A stretch of 64,000 nt of DNA from Paraburkholderia ginsengisoli NBRC 100965 (GTDB taxonomy: Bacteria; Pseudomonadota; Gammaproteobacteria; Burkholderiales; Burkholderiaceae), in the NCBI RefSeq assembly GCF_000739735.1, contig NZ_BBJF01000009.1, positions 62,001-126,000 on the forward strand, in the 5' to 3' direction. The translations under genes were made by a program, and so were the position numbers. Shown here piece after piece: positions 26,957 to 35,834 of the stretch. Position 1 is the stretch's first letter, and each line of letters begins with the position of its first letter. Under the pieces are notes generated by a model. It saw nothing but the letters and a program-made list of their open reading frames with translations, had not been told where the DNA came from and did not search any database.

Positions 26957-29893
26957 ATGAAGCTCGAACACCCGGATCGTCTGATGAACCGCACTCCTCT
27001 CTCGCTCGCCGCGCTCGAAGTGCATGACGCCTTCGCCGAACGGCACATCGGCCCGGATTCGGCCGACCAGCAAGCGATGCTCGAAGCCCTCGGCTTCGCG
27101 TCGCGCGCCGCGCTGATCGACGCCGTGATTCCGAAGACGATCCGCCGCACCGAAACGCTGCCGCTCGGCCCCTTCGCGCAACCGAAGAGCGAGGCCGAAG
27201 CGCTCGCCGCGCTGCGTGAACTCGCGGACAAGAACCAGGTGTTCCGCTCGTACATCGGGCAGGGCTATTACAACGCGCACACGCCGACGGTGATTCTGCG
27301 CAACGTGCTGGAAAATCCGGCGTGGTACACCGCGTACACGCCGTATCAGCCGGAAATCTCGCAGGGCCGTCTGGAAGCGCTCTTGAACTTCCAGCAGATG
27401 ATCGTCGACCTGACCGGTCTCGCGATCTCGAACGCGTCGCTCCTCGACGAGGCCACTGCCGCCGCCGAAGCGATGACGCTGCTGCAACGCGTGGGCAAGC
27501 CGAAGTCGAACGTGTTCTTCGTCGCCGACGACGTGCTGCCGCAAACCATCGAAGTGGTGAAGACGCGCGCAACGCCGGTCGGCATTGAAGTGAAAGTCGG
27601 CCCCGCCGCCGAAGCCGCGAACTCGAACGCGTTCGGTGTGCTGCTGCAATACCCGGGCGTGAACGGCGACGTGCGCGACTACCGCGCGCTCACCGAGGCG
27701 ATCCACGCAGCGGGGGGCCACGTGGTGGTCGCCGCCGATCTGCTCGCGCTGACCGTGCTCACGCCGCCGGGCGAATGGGGCGCGGACGTGGCGGTCGGCA
27801 ATACGCAGCGCTTCGGCGTGCCGGTCGGCTTCGGCGGCCCGCATGCCGCGTATCTCGCGGTGCGCGACGAATTCAAGCGTCAGATGCCGGGTCGCCTCGT
27901 CGGCGTGACTGTCGACGCGCAAGGGAATCCGGCGCTGCGTCTCGCGCTGCAAACGCGCGAACAGCACATCCGTCGTGAGAAGGCGACCTCGAACGTATGT
28001 ACCGCGCAAGCGCTGCTCGCGATCATGGCCAGCATGTACGCGGTCTATCACGGCCCGCACGGTCTGAAGACGATCGCACTGCGCGTGAACCGCATCGCCG
28101 CGCTGCTCGCCGAAGGCGCGAAGCAACTCGGCTATACGCTCGTCAACGAAACCTTCTTCGACACGCTCACGTTCGACACCGGCGCCCGCACGCAAGCGCT
28201 GCTCGACGCGGCCACGGCGAAGCGCATCAATCTGCGCCGCGTGAGCGCCACGCAAGTGGGCCTGTCGATTGACGAAACCACTACGCGCCACGATCTCGCC
28301 GATCTGCTCGCGGTCTTCGCGCAAGCGGCCTTCGCGAGCGACGTGCCGCAAGTCGATGCGCTCGACGCCGCATTGGCTGCATCGAACACCGCATCGGTGC
28401 CGGCCGCGCTCGAACGCACCAGCGCGTACCTCACGCATCACGTGTTCAACCGCCACCATTCGGAAACGGAAATGCTGCGCTATCTGCGCAGTCTGTCGGA
28501 CAAGGACCTCGCGCTCGACCGTTCGATGATCCCGCTCGGCTCGTGCACGATGAAGCTGAACGCGACCTCGGAAATGCTGCCGGTCACGTGGCCCGAATTC
28601 GGTCAGATCCATCCGTTCGCGCCCGCCGAGCAAACCGTCGGCTACCGCGAAATGATCGAGCAGCTCGAAGAAATGCTGGTCGCGGCAACCGGCTATGCGG
28701 CGGTGTCGCTGCAACCGAACGCCGGCTCGCAAGGCGAGTACGCGGGTCTGTTGATCATCCACGCGTACCATGCATCGCGCGGCGAAGCGCATCGCAACGT
28801 CTGCCTGATTCCCGCTTCGGCGCACGGCACGAACCCGGCGTCAGCGCAGATGGCCGGCATGCAGGTCGTGGTGGTCGCGTGCGACGCGCAAGGCAACGTC
28901 GATATCGAAGACCTGAAGAAGAAGGCCGCGCAACACGCCGACAAACTCGCCGCGATCATGATCACGTATCCGTCGACGCACGGCGTGTTCGAAGCGAACG
29001 TGCGCGAAATCTGCGAGATCGTGCATGCGCACGGCGGCCAGGTTTACGTAGACGGCGCGAACATGAACGCGATGGTCGGTCTGTGCGCGCCGGGCCAGTT
29101 CGGCGGCGACGTCTCGCACCTGAATCTGCACAAGACGTTCTGCATTCCGCACGGCGGCGGCGGACCGGGTGTCGGTCCGGTCGCCGTCGGCGCGCACCTC
29201 GCGCCGTTCCTGCCGAACCAGATCTCGTCGGGCTATGAACGCGCGCCGAACGGCATCGGCGCGGTGTCGGGCGCACCGTACGGCTCCGCGTCGATCCTGC
29301 CGATCTCGTGGATGTACATCGCGATGATGGGCGCGAAGAACCTGACCGCGGCAACGGAAGCCGCAATCCTCAATGCGAACTACGTCGCGAACAAACTCGC
29401 GCCGCACTATCCGGTGCTGTATTCGGGCCCCGGCGGACTGGTCGCGCACGAGTGCATTCTCGATCTGCGTCCGCTCAAGGAAACCAGTGGCATCACCGTC
29501 GACGACGTCGCCAAACGCCTCGCGGACTACGGCTTCCACGCGCCGACGATGAGCTTCCCGGTGCCGGGCACGCTGATGGTCGAGCCGACCGAATCGGAAT
29601 CGAAGGAAGAACTCGACCGCTTCATCGAAGCGATGATCGCGATTCGCGACGAAATCCGTGCGGTCGAAGAAGGCCGCTCGGATCGCGAGGACAATCCGCT
29701 GAAGCACGCGCCGCACACCGCGGCGGTCGTGATCGCCGACGACTGGAAGCATGCGTATGCACGCGAAACCGCCGCGTATCCGCTGCCCACATTGATTGCG
29801 AAGAAGTACTGGCCACCGGTCGGCCGTGCGGACAATGTGTACGGCGACCGCAATCTGTTCTGCTCCTGCGTGCCGATCGCCGATTACGAGTAA
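26957..29893 (+). CDS. gcvP: Glycine dehydrogenase (decarboxylating), P protein
   Basis: A PLP enzyme that decarboxylates glycine and loads the remaining aminomethyl group on GcvH. It has 978 residues, a single-chain homodimeric type. The N half starts FAERHIGPDSADQQAML. The PLP lysine is in SHLNLHKTFCIPHGGGG (K about 725), followed by the glycine-rich GPGVGPV. AGGAA is found about eight bases upstream. It lies 82 bp after gcvH. dihydrolipoamide dehydrogenase is not encoded here. Confidence 0.97.
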   Translation: MKLEHPDRLMNRTPLSLAALEVHDAFAERHIGPDSADQQAMLEALGFASRAALIDAVIPKTIRRTETLPLGPFAQPKSEAEALAALRELADKNQVFRSYIGQGYYNAHTPTVILRNVLENPAWYTAYTPYQPEISQGRLEALLNFQQMIVDLTGLAISNASLLDEATAAAEAMTLLQRVGKPKSNVFFVADDVLPQTIEVVKTRATPVGIEVKVGPAAEAANSNAFGVLLQYPGVNGDVRDYRALTEAIHAAGGHVVVAADLLALTVLTPPGEWGADVAVGNTQRFGVPVGFGGPHAAYLAVRDEFKRQMPGRLVGVTVDAQGNPALRLALQTREQHIRREKATSNVCTAQALLAIMASMYAVYHGPHGLKTIALRVNRIAALLAEGAKQLGYTLVNETFFDTLTFDTGARTQALLDAATAKRINLRRVSATQVGLSIDETTTRHDLADLLAVFAQAAFASDVPQVDALDAALAASNTASVPAALERTSAYLTHHVFNRHHSETEMLRYLRSLSDKDLALDRSMIPLGSCTMKLNATSEMLPVTWPEFGQIHPFAPAEQTVGYREMIEQLEEMLVAATGYAAVSLQPNAGSQGEYAGLLIIHAYHASRGEAHRNVCLIPASAHGTNPASAQMAGMQVVVVACDAQGNVDIEDLKKKAAQHADKLAAIMITYPSTHGVFEANVREICEIVHAHGGQVYVDGANMNAMVGLCAPGQFGGDVSHLNLHKTFCIPHGGGGPGVGPVAVGAHLAPFLPNQISSGYERAPNGIGAVSGAPYGSASILPISWMYIAMMGAKNLTAATEAAILNANYVANKLAPHYPVLYSGPGGLVAHECILDLRPLKETSGITVDDVAKRLADYGFHAPTMSFPVPGTLMVEPTESESKEELDRFIEAMIAIRDEIRAVEEGRSDREDNPLKHAPHTAAVVIADDWKHAYARETAAYPLPTLIAKKYWPPVGRADNVYGDRNLFCSCVPIADYE

Positions 29894-29929
29894 GCAGCGC
29901 CGCGTATCGCCCGCTGCCGGAGCAAGCGG

Positions 29930-29954
29930 CCGGGCGGTGCGTGGTTCCGCCCGG
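29930..29954 (+). terminator. Possible weak terminator after gcvP
   Basis: CCGGGCGG (29930-29937) pairs with CCGCCCGG (29947-29954). It is followed by GCTTCTGTC rather than a T-run, so termination would be partial and the downstream genes may still be read from the gcv promoter. Confidence 0.35.
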
Positions 29955-30021
29955 GCTTCTGTCGCTCGTGGCCGCAAACGGCTAACATCACACACCGAAT
30001 CAGCCCAACGAGGAGTTTCGC

Positions 30022-31152
30022 ATGGCGCGAAAGGTGCGATCGATGCAAAGCCGGACCGCGGCAACGCAGGCCCGTCCGTGGCGGCAAACATGTGTAGCGC
30101 TGCTGGCTGGCGCGGCGGTGCTGTTGCCGCTGCGGCAAGCGCACGCCGCGATGAATTTCTGTGCGGCGCCCGCGTTGCAAACCAGCGAGCGCACCAACGC
30201 CGACCCCGGCGTGAAGGCGCTCGTGAGCAACGTGCAGACTCATCTGAACGAGCAGCCGCATGCGGTCGCGAAGCTGCACACCGAAGGCACGCTACCGCAT
30301 GAAGGCATCTACGATCAGAGCGTCGAAGCGGAGAAGGATCTCGATCTGCTGCGCGACGCCGCGCTCGCCTGGCGCGCAACCAGCGACGACCGTTTTCTGA
30401 AACTCGTCGACCGTCTGCTGTATGCGTGGGTCACGACTTATCAGCCGAGTTTCAATCCGATCGACGAAACCCGTTTCGAAGGTCTGATCCTCGCGTACGA
30501 CATGACCGCGAGCGCGTTGCCGGTGAAGACGCGTAACGCCGCGATGGCGTTCCTGACGAAGCTCGCGAACGGCTACATCGCGCAGATCGACGCGCAGCCG
30601 CGGCCGCTGAAAGGCACGTTCCGCAACAACTGGCAGAGCCACCGGATCAAGCTGATCGCGATGGCCGCGTTCACGCTCGACAACCGCAAGATGATCAACA
30701 CGGCGCAGCGTCTGTTCGTCGAGCATGTCGGCGACAACATCTCGCCGGACGGCTCGACCGTCGACTTCGGCGAACGCGACGCGCTGCATTACGTCACCTA
30801 CGATCTGCAGCCGCTCGTGATGGCCGCGCTCGCCGCGCGCCGCCACAATCGCAACTGGCTGCAGGAGAAAGGCGCCAATGGCGCTACGTTGCTGGCCGCG
30901 CTCAACTGGCTCGCGCCGTTCGCGTCCGGTAGCAAGACGCATGAAGAATTCGTGCATTCGAGCGTCCCGTTCGATGCAAAACGTCGCGAGGCCGGCTTGC
31001 CTGGCTACGCGGGTCCGTGGGACCCGAAGAACGCGATGGAACTGTTTCATCTGGCCGCGCGTCTCGACGGACGCTTTACGCCCATCGCGCTACAGCTCGC
31101 ACCGACGCCGCCCGCGTGGCTCGCCGTGTGTTTGCCGCTGCCAGCGCGCTAA
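30022..31152 (+). CDS. Alginate lyase-like (PL5) secreted protein
   Basis: A 376-residue exported protein. The signal peptide has a basic N region, hydrophobic core LLAGAAVLLPL and AHA cleavage near residue 43. The alpha/alpha-barrel fold of the alginate-lyase family is suggested by ETRFEGLILAYD, FRNNWQSHRIKLIAMAA (family NN...H catalytic region), DGSTVDFGERDALHYVTYDLQPL and SKTHEEFVHSSVPFDAKRREAG. No alginate genes lie near, so the substrate may be another polyuronate or the protein may be a relic domain. It lies between gcvP and sdaA, 128 bp and 27 bp away. GGAG is found upstream of the ATG. Confidence 0.8.
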   Translation: MARKVRSMQSRTAATQARPWRQTCVALLAGAAVLLPLRQAHAAMNFCAAPALQTSERTNADPGVKALVSNVQTHLNEQPHAVAKLHTEGTLPHEGIYDQSVEAEKDLDLLRDAALAWRATSDDRFLKLVDRLLYAWVTTYQPSFNPIDETRFEGLILAYDMTASALPVKTRNAAMAFLTKLANGYIAQIDAQPRPLKGTFRNNWQSHRIKLIAMAAFTLDNRKMINTAQRLFVEHVGDNISPDGSTVDFGERDALHYVTYDLQPLVMAALAARRHNRNWLQEKGANGATLLAALNWLAPFASGSKTHEEFVHSSVPFDAKRREAGLPGYAGPWDPKNAMELFHLAARLDGRFTPIALQLAPTPPAWLAVCLPLPAR

Positions 31153-31179
31153 CATCTATTTATCAGCAGGGAGCAGTCA

Positions 31180-32568
31180 ATGGCAGTCAGCGTGTTCGAT
31201 CTCTTCAAAATCGGCATTGGTCCGTCCAGTTCGCATACGGTGGGACCGATGCGCGCGGCGCTGATGTTCGTTCAAGGGCTTGAACGCGACGGACTGCTGG
31301 CGGCAGCCGCGTCGGTGAAAGTGGATCTGTACGGCTCGCTCGGCGCGACAGGCAAGGGCCACGGCACCGATCGCGGCGTGATGCTCGGCCTGATGGGCGA
31401 CGCGCCCGACACCGTCGATCCTGACACGATCGCGCAGCGGCTCGAAGCGGTGCGGGTGTCGCGCAAACTCGCGCTGCTCGGCACGCACGACGTGCCGTTC
31501 GTGCAGAAAGATCACATTTCGTTTTACCGCCAGGCGCTGCCCGAGCATCCGAACGGCCTGAAGCTGCGTGCGTTCGACGCGCAAGGCGAGACGCTGCGGG
31601 AGTCGACGTATCTGTCGGTGGGCGGCGGCTTCGTGGTGACCGCCGGCGCGCCGAACACGAAGGTGCTAAGCGCGGTCGATCAATTGCCGCATTCGTTTCG
31701 CACCGGCAACGAGTTGCTCGCACTGTGCGCGTCGACCGGCAAGAGCATCTCCCAGTTGATGTGGGAAAACGAACGCGTCTGGCACACGGAAGAAGAGACG
31801 CGCGCCGGTTTGCTGAAAATCTGGGACGTGATGCAGTCGTGCGTCGCGCGCGGCTGCGGGATCAACAACCCCGACGCCGACGGCAACCTGCCCGGGCCCT
31901 TCCAGGTGAAGCGTCGCGCGCCGCAGTTGTATCGCTCGCTGTCGGGCAATCCTGAACTCGCGCTGCGCGATCCGTTGTCGATGATCGACTGGATCAATCT
32001 CTACGCGATCGCCGTCAACGAAGAAAACGCCGCGGGCGGGCGCGTCGTCACCGCGCCGACCAACGGCGCCGCCGGCATCATTCCTGCCGTGCTGCATTAC
32101 TACACGCGCTTCATGCCGGGCTCGAACCAGCAGGGCGTGATCGACTTCCTGATGACGGCCGCGGCCATCGGCATCCTGTACAAGCTGAACGCGTCGATTT
32201 CTGGCGCGGAAGTGGGCTGCCAGGGCGAGGTGGGCGTGGCCTGCTCGATGGCGGCCGGTGCGCTAGCCGCAGTGATGGGCGGCACGCCGAAGCAGGTCGA
32301 AAACGCCGCCGAAATCGGCATGGAACATAACCTCGGCCTGACCTGCGATCCGGTCGGCGGGATGGTGCAGATTCCGTGTATCGAACGCAATGCGATGGCA
32401 TCGGTGAAAGCGGTCAACGCGGCGCGCATGGCGTTGCGCGGCGACGGCAGCCACTACGTATCGCTCGATTCGGTCATCAAGACCATGCGCGAGACTGGCG
32501 CCGATATGAAGACCAAATACAAGGAAACCTCGCGGGGCGGTTTGGCCGTGAATATCGTCGAGTGCTGA
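31180..32568 (+). CDS. sdaA: L-serine ammonia-lyase (L-serine deaminase)
   Basis: An iron-sulfur enzyme converting L-serine to pyruvate and ammonia. It has 462 residues. The N-terminal beta domain has FKIGIGPSSSHTVGPMRAA, the alpha domain has EENAAGGRVVTAPTNGAAGI, and cysteines for the 4Fe-4S cluster occur in GEVGVACSMAAG and GLTCDPVGGMVQIPC. AGGGAG is found just upstream. Downstream of the gcv genes it completes a glycine-to-serine-to-pyruvate route, serine being made by GlyA elsewhere. Confidence 0.95.
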   Translation: MAVSVFDLFKIGIGPSSSHTVGPMRAALMFVQGLERDGLLAAAASVKVDLYGSLGATGKGHGTDRGVMLGLMGDAPDTVDPDTIAQRLEAVRVSRKLALLGTHDVPFVQKDHISFYRQALPEHPNGLKLRAFDAQGETLRESTYLSVGGGFVVTAGAPNTKVLSAVDQLPHSFRTGNELLALCASTGKSISQLMWENERVWHTEEETRAGLLKIWDVMQSCVARGCGINNPDADGNLPGPFQVKRRAPQLYRSLSGNPELALRDPLSMIDWINLYAIAVNEENAAGGRVVTAPTNGAAGIIPAVLHYYTRFMPGSNQQGVIDFLMTAAAIGILYKLNASISGAEVGCQGEVGVACSMAAGALAAVMGGTPKQVENAAEIGMEHNLGLTCDPVGGMVQIPCIERNAMASVKAVNAARMALRGDGSHYVSLDSVIKTMRETGADMKTKYKETSRGGLAVNIVEC

Positions 32569-32592
32569 ACGCACTGCTTCGTTGCACGATGA

Positions 32593-32617
32593 CGCGGACT
32601 GATGTCCGCGTTTTTTT
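32593..32617 (+). terminator. Intrinsic terminator after sdaA
   Basis: CGCGGAC (32593-32599) pairs with GTCCGCG (32604-32610) around TGAT, followed by seven T. Confidence 0.9.
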
Positions 32618-32763
32618 GCGGATTCGCTTTGCGCTGCGCCATGACAGCGCATGCACGCTCGGCGTAAGCTGTCGAAGCGCCCATCGGCCAGCGCCTCACG
32701 TTGCGTTGCGTTGATGCGGCACTATCCGATTGCACTCACGCACTGCCTGGAGGCTTCTTCGCA

Positions 32764-34482
32764 ATGTCGCTGCCGAATGCTCCCGCTTCAGATTCCCACG
32801 TTGCTCGCACCACCGGTGCGCGTCTCGTCGTCGATGCGTTGCTTACGCATGGTGTCGAACGCGTCTTCTGTGTCCCCGGCGAAAGTTTTCTCGCTGTGCT
32901 GGATTCACTGCACGACGAGACCGAACGCATCCAGACCATCGTGTGCCGCCACGAAGCTGCGGCGGCGAACATGGCGGAAGCGGTCGGCAAACTGACGGGA
33001 CGCCCCGGCGTCGCGCTCGTCACGCGTGGACCGGGCGCGACGCACGCGTCGATCGGCGTGCATACCGCATTTCAGGATTCCACGCCGATGATCCTGCTGA
33101 TCGGTCAATGCGCGCGCGAACATCTCGACCGCGAGGCTTTCCAGGAAATCGACTATCGGCGCATGTTCGGTCAGATGGCGAAGTGGGTCGCGCAAATCGA
33201 TGACCCCAGGCGCATTCCCGAATATCTGAGTCATGCGTTTCACACGGCGACCTCCGGGCGGCCCGGGCCGGTCGTGCTGTCGCTGCCGGAAGACGTGCTG
33301 AGCGATGCGTGCGACGCCGTGGCCGGCGTGCCCGCTTATCAACGCGTGGCGGCGTCGCCGTCGGCCGCGCAGATCGGGAAGCTGCGCGAGTTGCTCGAAG
33401 GCGCGCAGCGGCCGATGGTGATCGCGGGCGGCAGCGGCTGGACGCCGGATGCGTGCGCGGACCTGCGGCGCTTCGTTGAGAACTGGCAACTGCCGGTCGG
33501 CCTCGCGTTCCGCTTCCAGGACACGCTCGACAACGAGCATCCAAACTATGCGGGCGATGTCGGCCTCGGCATCAATCCGGCGCTGGCGCAGCGGATTCGC
33601 GATGCCGATCTGCTGCTCGCGCTTGGCCCACGTTTGGGCGAAGCGACGACGAACGGCTACACGCTGCTCGACATTCCGAAGACGAAGCAGACGCTCGTGC
33701 ATGTGCACCAAGGCGCGGAAGAGTTGGGGCGCGTGTACGTCGCGGATCTGCCGATCGTCTCCGGCATGCCGGAGCTGGCCGCGGCGCTGGCGGCGTTGAA
33801 GCCGTCGTCCGATTCCCTGGCCTGGAGCGGCTCGGCCGAAGACGCACACCGCGCGTATCTCGAGTGGCGCAAGCCGCGCCCGATTCCCGGCGACGTGCAA
33901 ATGGGCGAAGTGATTCAGCAACTGCGCGCGCATCTACCAGACGACGCGATCCTCACGAACGGCGCGGGCAATTACGCGACGTGGCTGCATCGGCATTTCT
34001 CGTATCGACACTATCGCTCGCAGCTCGCGCCGACGAGCGGCGCGATGGGCTACGGCGTGCCGGCGGCGATCGCGGCGAAGTCGATGTATCCGCAGCGCGC
34101 GGTGGTCGCGCTCGCCGGCGACGGCTGCTTCATGATGGCCGCGCAGGAATTGGCGACGGCGATGCAGTATGACCTGCATGTGCTGTTCATTGTCGTGAAC
34201 AACAGTCACTTCGGCACGATCCGGATGCATCAGGAGCGGCACTATCCGAACCGCGTGCATGGCACCGGGCTCACGAATCCGGACTTCGCAGCGTTCGCGC
34301 GATCGTTCGGCGCGCATGGCGACACGGTGGAACGGACAGAGGATTTTCTGCCTGCGTTGCAACGCGCGATGAACGCGCAGCGCGCGGCGGTGATCGAGAT
34401 TCGGATGCCGCAGGAAGCGAGTACGCCGGGAGCGACGTTGGAGCAGATTCGTGAGCAGGGGAGGAAGCTGCGGGGGGAGTAG
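32764..34482 (+). CDS. Thiamine-diphosphate-dependent enzyme (acetolactate-synthase-like)
   Basis: A 572-residue enzyme of the ThDP/POX family. Three domains are present: an N-terminal pyrimidine-binding domain with catalytic Glu in VCRHEAAAANMAEA, a central FAD/nucleotide-like domain, and a C-terminal domain with the ThDP/Mg motif GDGCFMMAAQELATAMQ...VVNN. The ATG at 32764 follows GGAGG. The absence of a small ilvN-type subunit next door and an isolated position argue against the biosynthetic acetolactate synthase. The exact decarboxylase or carboligase reaction is unknown. Confidence 0.85.
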   Translation: MSLPNAPASDSHVARTTGARLVVDALLTHGVERVFCVPGESFLAVLDSLHDETERIQTIVCRHEAAAANMAEAVGKLTGRPGVALVTRGPGATHASIGVHTAFQDSTPMILLIGQCAREHLDREAFQEIDYRRMFGQMAKWVAQIDDPRRIPEYLSHAFHTATSGRPGPVVLSLPEDVLSDACDAVAGVPAYQRVAASPSAAQIGKLRELLEGAQRPMVIAGGSGWTPDACADLRRFVENWQLPVGLAFRFQDTLDNEHPNYAGDVGLGINPALAQRIRDADLLLALGPRLGEATTNGYTLLDIPKTKQTLVHVHQGAEELGRVYVADLPIVSGMPELAAALAALKPSSDSLAWSGSAEDAHRAYLEWRKPRPIPGDVQMGEVIQQLRAHLPDDAILTNGAGNYATWLHRHFSYRHYRSQLAPTSGAMGYGVPAAIAAKSMYPQRAVVALAGDGCFMMAAQELATAMQYDLHVLFIVVNNSHFGTIRMHQERHYPNRVHGTGLTNPDFAAFARSFGAHGDTVERTEDFLPALQRAMNAQRAAVIEIRMPQEASTPGATLEQIREQGRKLRGE

Positions 34483-34520
34483 GGGGACGCGGGATGAGCA
34501 GCCAGCAATAATTGCCCCAC

Positions 34521-34549
34521 AAAAAAACCCCGCCGAAGCGGGGTTTTTT
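34521..34549. terminator. Bidirectional terminator between the ThDP enzyme and ABC binding protein genes
   Basis: AAAAAAACCCCGC-CGAA-GCGGGGTTTTTT: seven-pair GC-rich stem with A-run and T-run on both sides, placed between two convergent genes. Confidence 0.92.
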
Positions 34550-34598
34550 CCAGCACCAGCACGCTGGCGCCGAGACTCAGGCAGACAGCAAAAACTGC

Positions 34599-35747
34599 TT
34601 ACTTCCCGCCCACGCTTTGCAGCGTCGTCCACTTGCCGTCGACTACCTTGTACAGCGTGATGCCGCCGTTCTTCAGATCGCCGCGCGCGTCGTACGCGAG
34701 GTTCGACGACGTCACCGCCGGCATCGACGTCTTCGCGAGCACCGGCAGGTACTTCGCCGGATCGGTCGAGTTCGCGCTCTTCATCGCGGCGAACATCGCC
34801 ATCGCGCCGTCATAAGCGTACGGCGAGTACGTTTGCACGTCTTCGTTGAAGCGCTTCTTGTACTTCGCGACGTAGTCCTTGCCGCCCGGCATTTCTTCCA
34901 GCGGCAGGCCGGCGAGCGATGCCACCGTGCCATTCGCCGCGTCACCCGCGAGCTTGATGAAGGTCGGCGTGTGAACCATTTCGCCGCCCATCAGCGGCGC
35001 CTTCACACCGAGCTGCTTCATCTGCTTGACCATCGGTGCCGCTTGCGAATCCGCGCCGCCGTAGTAGATCAGGTCCGGGTTGGCCGACTTCAGCTTGGTC
35101 AGGATCGACTTGAAGTCGACAGCTTTGTCGTTCGTGTATTCACGATCGACGATCGTCGCGCCCGCCGCCTTCGCTGCCTTTTCGAACTGATCGGCAAGAC
35201 CCTGGCCGTAAGCCGTGCGGTCGTCGACGATCGCAATCTTCTTCATGCCGAGGTTCTTCACCGCGAACGAGCCGGCGACCGAGCCTTGTTGCGTGTCGGA
35301 CGTCATCATGCGGAACGTGGTCTTGAAGCCTTGCTGCGTGTATTCCGGCGCGGTCGCCATCGCGATCTGCGGGATGCCCGCGTTCGCGTAGATGCGCGAA
35401 GCCGGAATCGTCGTGCCCGAATTGAAGTGACCGAGCATGCCCTTGATGCCGTCGTCCACGAGCTTCTGCGCGACGGTCGTGCCGGTGCGCGGGTCAGCCT
35501 GGTCGTCGGCCGCATCCAACACGAAGCGAACCGGCTTGCCGCCGATCACCGGCTTGGTCGCGTTCATCTCTTCCACTGCCAGCGTGATGCCGTTCTGGAA
35601 GTCCTTGCCATAGTGAGCCTGCGCGCCCGTCATCGGACCGGCGAAACCCACCTTCACGTCTTCCGTCGATTGAGCGTTGGCCGTCCCCGCCAGCGACATT
35701 GCTGCAACCAGCGCTGCGCCTGCCAGCTGTTTCATCTTGTGTTGCAT
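34599..35747 (-). CDS. Branched-chain amino acid ABC transporter, periplasmic binding protein (LivJ/LivK-like)
   Basis: A 382-residue type I periplasmic binding protein. The signal peptide (MKQLAGAALVAAMSLAGTANAQ) is cleaved near residue 25. The mature protein begins VKVGFAGPMTGAQAHYGKDFQNG, followed by DDQADPRTGTTVAQKLVDDGIKGMLGHFNSGTT, a typical Leu/Ile/Val-binding region. The ATG has AAGGAG upstream. The cognate permease and ATPase genes are not adjacent; livF and livG at the window's right end are 27 kb away and may or may not be partners. Ligand is inferred from family only. Confidence 0.9.
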   Translation of the reverse strand: MQHKMKQLAGAALVAAMSLAGTANAQSTEDVKVGFAGPMTGAQAHYGKDFQNGITLAVEEMNATKPVIGGKPVRFVLDAADDQADPRTGTTVAQKLVDDGIKGMLGHFNSGTTIPASRIYANAGIPQIAMATAPEYTQQGFKTTFRMMTSDTQQGSVAGSFAVKNLGMKKIAIVDDRTAYGQGLADQFEKAAKAAGATIVDREYTNDKAVDFKSILTKLKSANPDLIYYGGADSQAAPMVKQMKQLGVKAPLMGGEMVHTPTFIKLAGDAANGTVASLAGLPLEEMPGGKDYVAKYKKRFNEDVQTYSPYAYDGAMAMFAAMKSANSTDPAKYLPVLAKTSMPAVTSSNLAYDARGDLKNGGITLYKVVDGKWTTLQSVGGK

Positions 35748-35834
35748 AGCTTCTCCTTGGTACCAGGTGTAAGTGGAGCGATATCGGGGTCGCCGTACCG
35801 CTTCCGTTTTATTGAGGGATCGAAAGAGGTTCGC

